Notes: a model not told the origin generated them from the letters alone. A DNA stretch of 64,000 bases from Arcicella rosea (GCF_014204325.1 NZ_JACHKT010000011.1:62001-126000), one strand, 5' to 3'. Counted from the first letter of the stretch, positions 1 to 9,431 are shown. Made by a program: numbers and translations.

Positions 1-2949
1 ATATCAAGAAAAGACTCCTTCTGTGAACACATGATTCAAAACGATTCTTTTCTAATCGTTGAAGATACTACAGCAGATGAGCGTTTTAAAAATAATAAAT
101 TCGTTACTGGTTCACCCAATGTTCTTTTTTACCTTGGTGTGCCCATCAAAAACCAACAAGGTTATATTTTAGGCTCTTTATGTATTCTTCATTCAAAAAA
201 ATTAGCGTTAAATCATCAACAAATCAAGAGTTTAGAGATACTGGCTCGCCAAGCTGCATCGCTTTTTAATAAAAAGTCTGAATTAATTTATTCCGAAAAA
301 ATACTTTCAACGTATGTTAATAATACCTTAGATTCCATCATTTTATTAGACAAGGATAAGAAAATCATTGATTCAAATAAAGTATTTCAAGAAAGAGCTA
401 AAAAACTACTCAATAAAGAATATCGCAAAGGCGAAAGTATTTTTGAATACTCACATCCATCTATCCATCCTCTTATTGAAAAATATTTTGCAATAGCAAT
501 CCTTGGAGAAGAAGTAGAAACTGAACTTTTCATCCCCTTTCAAACCGCTCAAAATTGGTACAAAGTATTATTTATTCCTTCTAAAAGCTTGTCCGATGAA
601 GTAGTCGGTGTTGTAATTACACTAACTAACATAACCAAGCAAAAAAAATACGAAAAACAGTTACAAGCACTGAATGAGGAGCTTAACTTTCATTACACCA
701 ATTCGCCTTTGGCGGTGATAAAATGGGATAGTGATTTAATCATAAAAAGCTGGTCGGGACAAGCTGAAGTAATTTTCGGCTGGGAAGCATCAGAGATTGT
801 AGAAAAATCATTTAATGAAATCAATTTGATTCATGAAAGTGATTTAGAGCATGTAAAGGTTTACGCCGATGAAATGCTCAGTGGAACGATTAGCAGATTA
901 ACATCCAAGAATAAAAATATTACAAAATCAGGTGAAGTCATTTATTGTAATTGGCACAATTCAATTTTGATGGACGAAAATGGGAAAGTTATTTCTATTA
1001 TATCCTTGGTTGAAAACGTTACCGATGTTATCAACATCACGAAAGCCTTGGAAATAAAAACCAATAATTATGAAGCCCTCATTAACAGTACTGATGATAT
1101 AATTTGGAGTATCGACACGGATTATCTATTAATGACAGCCAATAATGCTTTTATTCAAAATTTATTGGCTGATTCAGGAGAGTTATATCGTATTGGCGAT
1201 TCTGTCTTTAAGGAGAGCATACCTGAAGCTATTTCGATTTTCTGGAAAGAAATTTATGATAGAATATTTCTTGGGAAAAGTTTTGCTACAAACTTTTCTG
1301 TTCCGAATTCCAATCCTAATGTACCCGATAAGAGCTTTGAAATAAAAGCAAATCCAATTTTCAAAAACAATGTTGTTGTAGCTGCGGCTTTGTCTTTGAG
1401 TGATGTTTCTGAAAAAAGAATAGCCGAACAAAAACTTTCGGAATCTGAAGCAAACCTTCAAGCTATTTTTGAAACAACCGACACTGGTTATATCCTTATC
1501 AATAAAAGTTTAGAAGTATTATCATTCAATAAAATCGCTAATGATATTTCTTCCCAAAACTTTTTTAATGTTGGTAAAGTACCTACAAATGGTACTCCAA
1601 TATTAGATTACTTCCCAATTGAAAGAAGACCCATTCTTCAAAAAATGATGCAAGAAGTACTAAATGGGAAAAGGCTGGAATATGAAATTTCATTTCTACA
1701 ACCCAATAATACTACCAATTGGTATTTTGTAAGATTATATCCAATTCTCAGCAAAAAAGACCAAAATTATGGCTTAGTAATGGCTTTATCAGACATTACA
1801 GAGCGTAAACTAGCCAATGAACAGCTAAAACAAAGTGAAATGATGTTTAGTGATTTGGCAAAAAACTCTCCAGGTATTGTTTTCCAATTTTGTGTTGAAC
1901 CCGACGGCTCTTCTTATTTTTCTTACATCAGCGATAAAGGAAAGAAAACTTTCGGTTTTCAGGTAAATGATAAAAATTGGCAGCAAAATGGTAGAATTAA
2001 TCAAAAAGAAAGAAATGCTTTTTTTGAATCAATTAATCAGGCAATTATTCATCAAAAAGACTGGAACTATGAAGGTGAAATGGAAACAAAAGATGGTAAA
2101 AGGAAGTGGTTTCAAGGCTTAGCAAGTCCAACCATCAAAGACGGTAAAATTATTTATAACGGCATTTCATTGGATATTACCGAGCGAAAAATTGCGGAGG
2201 AAGACCGCAAAAATTTAAGAAAACTGGAACTCTCACTGGCAAAAGAAAAGGAAATTAATAACCTAAAATCAAGGTTTATTTCATTGACTTCGCATGAATT
2301 TAGAACACCGATTACAGCCATTGTATCAAGTGTGGATATATTAGACATACATTCAATCAAGATTGGTAATCAAGAATTACAAAGTAAAATTAAAGAACAT
2401 ATTAACAAAATTTTATTCCAAACTAGCAGACTAGACACGATGTTGAAGGATATTTTGACCATTGAGAAAACAGCTGGCGGAAAAATATTAGTAAAACCAC
2501 AACCACTTGACCTACATAAATTTTTGTACGACCTAAATGAACAGTATTACGTTGACAGAAAAGATGGAAGAAAGTTAAAGTTAATACTGCCTGAAAAAAT
2601 CAGGGAAATCATGACAGATCCTTCATTGCTAAGCCATGTAATTAGCAATTTAATCAATAATGCCTTCAAATATTCGATAAAAGCACAAAACCCTGAATTA
2701 CTTGTTGAATACCATACTGATTTTTATAGCATTACTATAAAAGACTATGGAATTGGGATTCCGCTGGAGGAGCAAGAACATTTATTTGAAACATTTTTTA
2801 GGGCAAATAATGTACAAAATATTGAAGGGACAGGACTTGGATTAACAATCACAAAAGAATTTACGCAAAAACTAGGTGGAAATTTGAGCTTTATCAGTAA
2901 GCCATTTGAAGGAAGTGCTTTTACAATCAAGCTTCCTTACAATTTGTAG
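1..2949 (+). CDS. GAF/multi-PAS sensor histidine kinase (5' end outside window)
   Basis: A sensor kinase that would autophosphorylate on histidine and pass the phosphate to a response regulator. The reading frame is open to base 1: the ten codons before the first ATG (31) continue the typical GAF motif (SFCEH, then DTTADERF), so the true start lies upstream of the window. Counting from base 31: GAF remainder about 1-85; five PAS/PAC units about 90-740, with PAC-like ends such as DITERK; a HisKA H-box HEFRTP with the phospho-acceptor His at about residue 755; then a HATPase with N-box NLINNAFKYS, G1 DYGIGIP and G2 GTGLGLT. No membrane segment is visible, so sensing is probably cytosolic. Its stop is 3 bp from the end of the convergent hybrid kinase. 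The ligand is unknown. Confidence 0.93.
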   Translation: MSRKDSFCEHMIQNDSFLIVEDTTADERFKNNKFVTGSPNVLFYLGVPIKNQQGYILGSLCILHSKKLALNHQQIKSLEILARQAASLFNKKSELIYSEKILSTYVNNTLDSIILLDKDKKIIDSNKVFQERAKKLLNKEYRKGESIFEYSHPSIHPLIEKYFAIAILGEEVETELFIPFQTAQNWYKVLFIPSKSLSDEVVGVVITLTNITKQKKYEKQLQALNEELNFHYTNSPLAVIKWDSDLIIKSWSGQAEVIFGWEASEIVEKSFNEINLIHESDLEHVKVYADEMLSGTISRLTSKNKNITKSGEVIYCNWHNSILMDENGKVISIISLVENVTDVINITKALEIKTNNYEALINSTDDIIWSIDTDYLLMTANNAFIQNLLADSGELYRIGDSVFKESIPEAISIFWKEIYDRIFLGKSFATNFSVPNSNPNVPDKSFEIKANPIFKNNVVVAAALSLSDVSEKRIAEQKLSESEANLQAIFETTDTGYILINKSLEVLSFNKIANDISSQNFFNVGKVPTNGTPILDYFPIERRPILQKMMQEVLNGKRLEYEISFLQPNNTTNWYFVRLYPILSKKDQNYGLVMALSDITERKLANEQLKQSEMMFSDLAKNSPGIVFQFCVEPDGSSYFSYISDKGKKTFGFQVNDKNWQQNGRINQKERNAFFESINQAIIHQKDWNYEGEMETKDGKRKWFQGLASPTIKDGKIIYNGISLDITERKIAEEDRKNLRKLELSLAKEKEINNLKSRFISLTSHEFRTPITAIVSSVDILDIHSIKIGNQELQSKIKEHINKILFQTSRLDTMLKDILTIEKTAGGKILVKPQPLDLHKFLYDLNEQYYVDRKDGRKLKLILPEKIREIMTDPSLLSHVISNLINNAFKYSIKAQNPELLVEYHTDFYSITIKDYGIGIPLEEQEHLFETFFRANNVQNIEGTGLGLTITKEFTQKLGGNLSFISKPFEGSAFTIKLPYNL

Positions 2950-2952
2950 TTT

Positions 2953-4041
2953 TTAAGAAGCCAACTTTGCTGGAATTTTTAAAGTAACCTCAAACATATT
3001 TTGGTTGGTACTTACTTCTAAACTTCCTTTTTGTTTCTCAACCCATTCTTTTACAATATATAAACCCAAACCAGAACCATTCATATCTTTGGAATGATGT
3101 GCCTGGAAAAAAGGCTTTATCATACTCGTACTCATTGTATAATTACCTTTATAATGATTTTTAATATTTATTACTATCATCTCATTTTCAAAGTAATTAT
3201 TTGAGGTAATTTCAAATTTAGGATCTGAATACTGAATAACATTTTGTAGTAATTCTGTTATCATTTGTTCGAGCGATTCTCTATCAAAAGCAAATAAGTA
3301 AAAATCTTCTCCTTGAATATTAAAATCAAACTGACTATTGGTGCTATTTTTCAAAAAATCAAAAATACCACGCTGTAAGTCTCCAACATTTAATTTAGAT
3401 TTATTGGTATTGCCCCAAGGACTTATTCCATTTACTAATTGATTATGCCATAATAACTTACGAGTTACCCTCAACATTCTTTGCCCTGAAACCTGAATTG
3501 CTTTTACGATATTACTAGCATCTGCCATATCATTTTGGCTAATCATTTCTTCAAGGAGCTTTCCGAAATTAATAATTCCATTCAGAGGAGTAAGATATTC
3601 ATGTGTAGAAATTTTATAGAAAACATCAATGGCATTTTTCTTTGTTTCAATCTCAGCATTTACTCTTTTTGCTGAACTTATTTCTATTCTAGCTTGTATG
3701 GTTTCAATTAAATCCTTAGAACTGTAGGGTTTTGTCAAAAAATCATCAGCACCTAAATTCATCCCTTTCCTTTTATCTGTCAAATCAGCTAAGCCAGACA
3801 AAAAAATAAAAGGTAAATTGATAAACCCTTTTGATTGTCTAATAGCTCTAAGAACATCAAACCCGTCCATAGAATCTAGCATTATATCACAAACTACTAA
3901 ATCAGGATTAATCTCTTCAATCAGTAAAATGCCATCTTTACTACTGTTAGCTACAAAACATTCGTAGCCATGTAAACTCAGAATCAAGCTAGTATTTTCT
4001 GCAAGAAGCAAATCATCTTCAATAAGTACTATCTTAGACAT
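2953..4041 (-). CDS. REC-histidine kinase hybrid with degraded ATP-binding site
   Basis: The 362-residue protein has an N-terminal receiver domain (1-120) with the acidic pocket D9/D10, phospho-acceptor D52 and K104 followed by P105. A HisKA-like dimerisation segment follows with H147 in the motif HEYLTPL, then a HATPase-like domain (about 225-358). The N-box Asn (N267) and the G2 glycines (GSGLG, 322-326) are present, but the G1 box where DxGxG is expected (about 293-299) reads IKNHYKG, without the adenine-contacting Asp. A REC domain ahead of a kinase core is a known architecture in Bacteroidota. It converges on the large PAS kinase with a 3-bp gap and lies near a single-domain regulator, so the three may form a phosphorelay. 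Weak or absent ATPase activity is inference. Confidence 0.88.
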   Translation of the reverse strand: MSKIVLIEDDLLLAENTSLILSLHGYECFVANSSKDGILLIEEINPDLVVCDIMLDSMDGFDVLRAIRQSKGFINLPFIFLSGLADLTDKRKGMNLGADDFLTKPYSSKDLIETIQARIEISSAKRVNAEIETKKNAIDVFYKISTHEYLTPLNGIINFGKLLEEMISQNDMADASNIVKAIQVSGQRMLRVTRKLLWHNQLVNGISPWGNTNKSKLNVGDLQRGIFDFLKNSTNSQFDFNIQGEDFYLFAFDRESLEQMITELLQNVIQYSDPKFEITSNNYFENEMIVINIKNHYKGNYTMSTSMIKPFFQAHHSKDMNGSGLGLYIVKEWVEKQKGSLEVSTNQNMFEVTLKIPAKLAS

Positions 4042-4350
4042 ATTTTCAATTGTTTATTCAGTAGATTATTCAACCATTTTGGGTTAAAGCTCATTCTCAT
4101 TATGGAAAGAATTAGTTTCAATAATTTTCGGAACCGATACTTTAACACAGCTTACTAAAAATAATAAAATTATCTCTTTATTACTATTTGTGATACTACT
4201 TTTTTACAAGTTATTATTATTAAACTAAAAAATGAAAAGTATCTAATAATCAACAATTTGGAATCTCTCAATTTAGCAACAACAACAATAAAGTACAATA
4301 TAATATTTCAAAAGTTCAACGCTAATACCAACTCTAAAAATATTTTGTAT
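4042..4350. other. Intergenic, no gene seen
   Basis: AT-rich spacer between the hybrid kinase start and the terminator of the single-domain response regulator. I see no reading frame with family-like content and no clear TTTG / TAnnTTTG promoter pair. It should hold the promoter of the leftward hybrid kinase. Confidence 0.5.
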
Positions 4351-4395
4351 TAAAACAATACATCCCTTCCATTAAGATAACGAAAGGGATGTATT
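4351..4395 (-). terminator. Rho-independent terminator of the response regulator
   Basis: A 12-bp perfect stem (AATACATCCCTT at 4357-4368 with its complement at 4384-4395), loop 15 nt. On the minus strand it is followed by TGTTTTAATA. It lies 20 bp beyond the stop of the single-domain regulator. Confidence 0.75.
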
Positions 4396-4414
4396 AGTAA
4401 TGGAATTTAGCTAA

Positions 4415-4819
4415 TCAAACGGTAGCTTTGAAATATTCATTTGCTTCTAAAATCACCTCATAAAGTATTTCTTTCCCTACAGGTTTGGGAAGATACTTTA
4501 GAATTTCAGCATGTGGTGCATTTTTTCTAAAAATAGTATAATCGCTTGCTGAAACTACAACTACTAATATTTTCTTATCTCTAAATTCTAAGTAATGATT
4601 TGCTAAATACTCTAAAAATTCATAGCCATCCATTACAGGCATATTCAAATCTAGCAAGACAACGATTTTATCATGTGTTGTTTCTCTAAGAAACTCAACA
4701 GCTTCTTGACCATCAGTAGCCTCAGCAAATGGAACGTCATAAGTCTGTAAATACTTTCTCATCAAAAAACGATTGAGGTGCTCATCGTCAACAATTAAAG
4801 TTATGGCGTTATTAAACAT
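4415..4819 (-). CDS. Single-domain response regulator (CheY-like)
   Basis: A 134-residue stand-alone receiver domain. Visible are the acidic pair D11/D12, the phospho-acceptor D57 within LLDLNMP, a conserved Ser of the T/S position (VVVSASD) and the Lys-Pro pair in YLPKPVG. There is no output domain, so it must act by protein contact, as a shuttle in a phosphorelay or on a kinase. Neighbouring kinases at 1-2949 and 2953-4041 are natural partners, although it has its own terminator and is separated from them by 373 bp. Confidence 0.9.
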   Translation of the reverse strand: MFNNAITLIVDDEHLNRFLMRKYLQTYDVPFAEATDGQEAVEFLRETTHDKIVVLLDLNMPVMDGYEFLEYLANHYLEFRDKKILVVVVSASDYTIFRKNAPHAEILKYLPKPVGKEILYEVILEANEYFKATV

Positions 4820-5240
4820 ATTAATATGTGCTAGTTCAAAATCGAATACTAGTTTTGGTTAATGATAGACGATAAAATAATTCTAATAAAGTTTATATTT
4901 TTTATATCTAAACCCTTAATTTATAAAATTAATACTTTTGGAGAAACTGTATTAGAACATTTGAATGTAAGAAAACTAACAAAAATCATATTTATCATTT
5001 TTATTTCTAAACAAATGATTTTTTTGAGTTTTTATAGTTTCCGAACTTTGTTTCTATACAAAGAATAAGCCGCAATCTTCATTCCATTTTTTTAGAAATC
5101 TAGGTATCTTATCCAATCTCTTTGAAATAAACAATTATAACTAAGATTAGTTAAACATTTCAATCAAAACTACTCTTTTACCAAAGGCAAAAATAACATT
5201 TGTTAATTCAAATGCTACTCCTCATCTAAAATCTTTCTCA
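4820..5240. other. 421-bp AT-rich intergenic region, no gene seen
   Basis: Very AT-rich spacer between two leftward genes. A 68-codon open frame at 4862-5068 on the plus strand is rich in Phe, Ile and Lys, has no recognisable domain and looks like chance in AT-rich sequence. A minus-strand match to the -7 element (TATTTTTG at 5195-5188) has no correctly spaced TTTG. I see no stable hairpin. Confidence 0.45.
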
Positions 5241-7319
5241 CTATTTCATCATTTTGATGATGAAAATTTCTAAAGCCAAGAAAAGTAAAGCCGCAATGAT
5301 AAAATACTTCCAAAGTGCTACACCAAAATTCTGCTCCTTAAAAGTACTTACAAAATCAGCATCATCTAATCTATCAAAAACCTGAATATTCTTCTTCTGA
5401 GCTAGAAGGTTTCTCAATTCAGACACACTGTAAAAATCCATCATAGATTCTTTGTGGTCGTGATTGAATGCCAACACTTTTTGTACTTTTCCAGCTAAAA
5501 GCAATTCATAATATCCCGATTCTAGTAATTGGTTTTCATTTAATTGATTCGCTTTGGGCAATTCAATCGTTAACACATTTCCTACTAAATGCTGTACGGG
5601 AATAAACTCCATTTTGTTGCGTTTCAATGTAAAAATGGGTTGACGAACATTTACTTCAGCTTTTACTTCATCCAAAACAACTGAAATTGTATTTGATTCA
5701 AAGGAGAAAGCCGTTTGCTCTTGTACTACGCTTTGTGCCGCAATTTTATACATAATGGGTACAAACAAAGCATTTCTGGCAAATTCGCCAAATTGAACAT
5801 CCAAGGGTGCGCCTAACAGATATACTCGTCCACTAGCAACCATAGAAACCGTTAAAAAAGGTTGATTGTTTCTAAAATTCAATAATTTTTCGCCTACAGC
5901 TTGCCAAGTAATTATGGCATTCTGATTAGGCATTTGTATCATTTCCTTTTGTGTAGAATTATCAAAAATATCTACAAAAAATGATGAAGATTTCACAGGT
6001 TCAGCCAATGGCGTTGCTTCAGCAGTAATTGATTTTTTATCCTGAATATTTCTTATATTGAATGCACTCAAAAAGCCATTGTAACTACTTAAATCAGGTG
6101 ATTGATTCGGAATGAGCATCAAACTTCCTCCCGATTTCACAAAATCTTCTAAAGCTAATTTCATCGAACCTTCAATAATTGGTAGTCCTTCTAAAATGAT
6201 AAAATCAACTGTTTTAAAAAGACCAACATCAACGTTTGAAGCCGCATAATTCCTGTAAGCAAAAACACTATCGTTCGCAAAAACCGCAGGCAAATATTTT
6301 CCAGCAGTATTTTGTCCTGACAAATGTAAAACCTTAATTTTCGGAGCTACATTCAACACAAAGAAATAATCGTTATCAAAAGTAATGGGCGTATCATCAA
6401 ACGAAATATTTGCTTTTTTAAAGCCTTTACCTTGAATATTAAAAGAGAAAGTATCCACCGTTGAAGATTTTGCAGGAATAGTAGCAATCGTTGACGAAAC
6501 CTGAACACCATCAATCAATAATTTTACGGGTAAATTTTCAACGGTATTTTCACCCGTGTTAAATAACTTGACCGACAATTGATTCACCTGCATTTCACGC
6601 ACAAAAGGCGTATTCAACCAAACAGAATCCACAAAAACATTTTGAATTGCTTTTGATTGAACTGGCACTAAAAAAAGCCTATCGGTTGAATCTAAACTAA
6701 GTTTTGATAAATTTCCTGCGGTAGATTTTTGAAAATCTGAAAACCATATATATTGATTTCCACCTTGTGAATTATGCTTAGACGCTAGATTTTTCTGGCG
6801 ATTTAATACTTGTTCTAAAGTACGTGGACTATGCGTAAACTTGATGGAAGTAGTGCGTTCTTTGATTTGCTGCGTATTACCAACAGCATGTTCATCGGCA
6901 GAGAAATCATTGGTAATTAATTGTAATTGAGAACCTTGTGGGAATGAAAGTAGAAGTTCTTCTACTTTATTAATAGCTTTATCGAGATACGTTTTTTTAT
7001 CTAATTCGTTCTGCATCGACAATGAATTATCAATGTATAAACTACTTATTCCTCCTACTTTTATTCCAACACCTGTTTTAGACGGAAAAAAAGGTTGTGC
7101 AAAAGCCAGTACCAAAGCGATGATAAAAGCCATCCTCGCAGCCATAATTAGCAAATGCTTTAGCTTACGAAATGACGAAGTAGTTGTATTAACAGCCCTC
7201 AAAAAAGCCACATTGGTAAAATATACTTTCTTGGTTCTTCTAAAATTAAAGAGGTGAATAATCAAGGGAATCGCAGCGGCTAAAAGTCCCCAAAGGAAAA
7301 ATGGATATAGAAATTGCAT
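5241..7319 (-). CDS. BatA-domain membrane protein (aerotolerance-type, VWA-like)
   Basis: A membrane protein of about 692 residues with the N-terminal double-membrane-segment domain of the BatA family: it starts MQFLYPFFLWGLLAAAIP, continues with IIHLFNFRR, and has a second hydrophobic segment at about 50-75. A von Willebrand-like region follows (Asp-Ser at YIDNSLSM), then beta-rich sections, and a C-terminal hydrophobic helix near the end. I chose the ATG at 7319; the open frame extends 8 codons upstream to a TTG, but relatives begin MQFLYP. Bat proteins of Bacteroidota are linked to oxidative stress tolerance in Bacteroides; the molecular role is not settled. Here no MoxR ATPase or other bat genes are adjacent, so this is a stand-alone copy next to greA. 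Confidence 0.85.
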   Translation of the reverse strand: MQFLYPFFLWGLLAAAIPLIIHLFNFRRTKKVYFTNVAFLRAVNTTTSSFRKLKHLLIMAARMAFIIALVLAFAQPFFPSKTGVGIKVGGISSLYIDNSLSMQNELDKKTYLDKAINKVEELLLSFPQGSQLQLITNDFSADEHAVGNTQQIKERTTSIKFTHSPRTLEQVLNRQKNLASKHNSQGGNQYIWFSDFQKSTAGNLSKLSLDSTDRLFLVPVQSKAIQNVFVDSVWLNTPFVREMQVNQLSVKLFNTGENTVENLPVKLLIDGVQVSSTIATIPAKSSTVDTFSFNIQGKGFKKANISFDDTPITFDNDYFFVLNVAPKIKVLHLSGQNTAGKYLPAVFANDSVFAYRNYAASNVDVGLFKTVDFIILEGLPIIEGSMKLALEDFVKSGGSLMLIPNQSPDLSSYNGFLSAFNIRNIQDKKSITAEATPLAEPVKSSSFFVDIFDNSTQKEMIQMPNQNAIITWQAVGEKLLNFRNNQPFLTVSMVASGRVYLLGAPLDVQFGEFARNALFVPIMYKIAAQSVVQEQTAFSFESNTISVVLDEVKAEVNVRQPIFTLKRNKMEFIPVQHLVGNVLTIELPKANQLNENQLLESGYYELLLAGKVQKVLAFNHDHKESMMDFYSVSELRNLLAQKKNIQVFDRLDDADFVSTFKEQNFGVALWKYFIIAALLFLALEIFIIKMMK

Positions 7320-7393
7320 GAAAAAGTTCTTCGTTTTGTTCAAGTCACGCTAAAATAATGAGCTCTTGAAATTTCATTAATGTATAAAACTAC

Positions 7394-7429
7394 AAAAAAA
7401 AGCCATCATTGATTAAATCAACGATGGCT
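7394..7429 (-). terminator. greA terminator
   Basis: Stem AGCCATC (7401-7407) with GATGGCT (7423-7429), extended by an inner pairing of TTGATT with AATCAA. On the minus strand the stem runs straight into seven U residues (7400-7394). It ends the greA transcript and separates it from the BatA-like gene. Confidence 0.88.
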
Positions 7430-7491
7430 AATTCAAGATTTGTATAACAATCTGTTCTCGAAAAATAGAAATTCAAAAGATTATCTATTTT

Positions 7492-7965
7492 CTAACGAGA
7501 TATTTCTAGAATTTCAAATTCTAATTTACCAGCAGGTGCTTGAATTTCAGCAGTATCTCCCACTGATTTCCCGAATAACCCTTTTCCAAATGGTGATGAA
7601 TTAGAGATTTTACCAGCTTTCAAATCAGCTTCTTCTTCCGACACGATAGTATAAACTACTTCCATCCCATTTTTCTTATTCTTGATTTTTACTTTTGATA
7701 AAATCGAAACTTTTGAAGTATCAATATTAGTTTCATCCAATACACGAGCATTGGCAACGATTTCTTCCATTTTAGAAATCTTCAATTCTAATAAACCTTG
7801 TGCATCTTTTGCGGCGTCGTACTCCGCATTTTCACTTAAATCTCCTTTATCACGAGCTTCAGCAATTTGCTTTGCCATATCCGAACGCCCCTGCAATTTT
7901 AAGTATTGCAATTCAGATTTTAATTCCTCAAATTTTTCAGGAGTATAATACTGTACTTTTGCCAT
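7492..7965 (-). CDS. greA: Transcription elongation factor GreA
   Basis: GreA binds in the secondary channel of RNA polymerase and stimulates cleavage of backtracked RNA. At 157 residues it has the usual length. The N-terminal coiled coil (about 1-75) contains the tip motif DLSENAEYDAAK with the acidic pair needed for cleavage, and the C-terminal FKBP-like domain (about 85-157) has NSSPFGKGLFGKSVGD. It is a single-gene unit with its own terminator at 7394-7429. A predicted small RNA or attenuated leader lies 180 bp upstream. Confidence 0.97.
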   Translation of the reverse strand: MAKVQYYTPEKFEELKSELQYLKLQGRSDMAKQIAEARDKGDLSENAEYDAAKDAQGLLELKISKMEEIVANARVLDETNIDTSKVSILSKVKIKNKKNGMEVVYTIVSEEEADLKAGKISNSSPFGKGLFGKSVGDTAEIQAPAGKLEFEILEISR

Positions 7966-8142
7966 TGTTTTATTTTTTACAAAGTGATTCAGTAAATTGA
8001 GGTAAAATCATAGATAAGGCTACTATCACTTTTTAGCTACAATTACTGCATATCACTTCTTTGAGTTGATACAAAAAAAATTACTGACATCGCTGCCAGC
8101 AAGTGAAATTCTTATTCTGAAAATATTTACTCAAACTCTTTA

Positions 8143-8172
8143 CAAACAAAAAGAACGGCTTTCGACCGTTCT
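8143..8172 (-). terminator. Terminator of the small RNA candidate
   Basis: Perfect 7-bp stem AGAACGG (8152-8158) with CCGTTCT (8166-8172), 7-nt loop. On the minus strand it is followed by TTTTTGTTTG. The plus-strand side has a T-run only after five more bases, so termination of leftward transcription is favoured. Confidence 0.7.
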
Positions 8173-8258
8173 ACAAGATTTTTTATGACCTTTGCAGAAA
8201 TTTCGAAGCTAATTAAAACTGCTTGATTGAATCTTTCGTTGCATATTTTACTGAATTG
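8143..8258 (-). ncRNA. Candidate small RNA (or attenuated greA leader), about 115 nt
   Basis: This span lies between a good sigma-A-type promoter (TTTG, 19 bp, TATCTTTG on the minus strand, 8295-8265) and the intrinsic terminator at 8172-8143. The predicted transcript starts near 8258 and ends in the hairpin plus U-tract. It has no start codon with a long frame. I do not recognise the family, and it lacks the long closing stem expected of 6S RNA. It could also be the 5' leader of greA ending at an attenuator, since greA begins 180 bp further on. Expression is not shown by sequence alone. Confidence 0.45.
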
Positions 8259-8264
8259 AGCTAG

Positions 8265-8295
8265 CAAAGATAATAAAACAGATTTCGATTTCAAA
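8265..8295 (-). promoter_or_regulatory. Sigma-A-type promoter of the small RNA
   Basis: On the minus strand, TTTG (8295-8292), 19-bp spacer, TATCTTTG (8272-8265). This is an exact match to the Bacteroidota TTTG / TAnnTTTG promoter pattern, the best in the window. The start site should fall near 8258. Confidence 0.6.
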
Positions 8296-8481
8296 GAGAA
8301 ATTTCAAATTGTGTTTTTTTTAGAAAATTTATATTGAATTCACGAAGTACTAAGAAATAAGCTAAAAGTATCAAGCACCAATAATTTATATTCAACGATT
8401 TTCCTTGATAAGAAATACTACTTAAAAACAAAAAAAGCCATTTTAAACAGCCTTTACGCTGATAAAACTGATCTTAATCTA

Positions 8482-9396
8482 ATGAAAATAATCTTTATGG
8501 GTACTCCCGACTTTGCCGTTGAGAGTTTAAGAATTTTAGTTGAAAATAACTGTAATGTTGTAGCAGTCATTACTGCACCAGATAAACCGATTGGTCGTGG
8601 ATTAAAAATGGGAATGTCAGCCGTGAAAGAGTACGTTTTGGCGAACGCTCCACATATCCCAATTTTACAGCCCGAAAAATTAAAAAATCCTGATTTTTTA
8701 GAAGAACTAAAAAGTTATGAAGCCGATTTACAGATTGTAGTAGCTTTCAGAATGCTTCCTGAAGCCGTTTGGACAATGCCAAAATTGGGTACTTTCAATT
8801 TACATGGTTCGCTTTTACCACAATATCGTGGGGCTGCTCCTATCAACTGGGCAATTATCAATGGCGAAAAAGAAACAGGCGTAACTACTTTTTTCTTGAA
8901 ACATGAAATTGATACTGGTTCAATTATTTTTCAAGAACATGAGCCAATTGCTGAAACGGATAATGTTGGCGATGTTTACGTCCGTTTGATGCACATTGGT
9001 GCAAATTTGGTTTTAAAAACCGTGAGAGCCATCGAAGCGGGAGATTATCCTCAAGAGCCACAAGTAGAATCTGATGAGATAAAACACGCTCCGAAAATTT
9101 TTAAAGAAACTTGTGAAATTGATTGGACAAAGTCTGTGAAGTCCGTTTATGATTTCATCCGTGGACTTTCGCCTTACCCTGCCGCTTGGACTACTTTGAA
9201 TGGAAAGGTTTGTAAAATCTATCGCACCTCAAAACTAAGCGACGAAAGTATTCAGTTTGAAGAAGCCTTTAAAAGTGATGGCAAAAAATACTTGTACTTC
9301 AAATGTGCCGACGGCTATTTAGCTATTGAAGAACTACAATTAGAAGGCAAAAAACGCATGGGAATTGAGGAGTTTTTGAGAGGGTATAGGTTGTAA
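8482..9396 (+). CDS. fmt: Methionyl-tRNA formyltransferase
   Basis: Transfers a formyl group from 10-formyl-tetrahydrofolate to initiator Met-tRNA. The 304-residue length is typical. The N-terminal formyltransferase fold has the catalytic set N106, H108 (in NLHGSLLP) and D144 (HEIDTG). The C-terminal domain (about 205-304) is the tRNA-binding OB-like part. It starts at ATG 8482, where MKIIFMGTPDFA is the standard beginning. It stands alone, with no def or priA beside it, and converges on the sulfite dehydrogenase pair. Confidence 0.97.
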   Translation: MKIIFMGTPDFAVESLRILVENNCNVVAVITAPDKPIGRGLKMGMSAVKEYVLANAPHIPILQPEKLKNPDFLEELKSYEADLQIVVAFRMLPEAVWTMPKLGTFNLHGSLLPQYRGAAPINWAIINGEKETGVTTFFLKHEIDTGSIIFQEHEPIAETDNVGDVYVRLMHIGANLVLKTVRAIEAGDYPQEPQVESDEIKHAPKIFKETCEIDWTKSVKSVYDFIRGLSPYPAAWTTLNGKVCKIYRTSKLSDESIQFEEAFKSDGKKYLYFKCADGYLAIEELQLEGKKRMGIEEFLRGYRL

Positions 9397-9407
9397 TGAG
9401 ATTGTAA

Positions 9408-9431
9408 GACTTTAGGACTTTAGGACTTTAA
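9408..9431. repeat. Octamer repeat, three units
   Basis: Three in-register 8-bp units: GACTTTAG, GACTTTAG, GACTTTAA. They start 12 bp after the fmt stop. The same word recurs in the array at 27830-27900. Confidence 0.85.

Larger units (their letters stand above)
7966..8481. other. Divergent intergenic region greA / fmt
   Basis: A 516-bp region between greA (minus) and fmt (plus). It contains a minus-strand promoter (8265-8295) and a hairpin terminator (8143-8172) that together predict a short RNA; see separate entries. The remaining sequence (7966-8140 and 8300-8481) is AT-rich, with no reading frame I can support and no clear fmt promoter. Confidence 0.6.

Noticed and set aside
4862-5068. 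68-codon plus-strand frame in AT-rich intergenic DNA
   Set aside because: Composition is Phe/Ile/Lys-rich as expected by chance, with no domain or signal and no promoter.
8143-8258. 6S RNA
   Set aside because: No long closing stem with a central bubble can be drawn from the predicted transcript.
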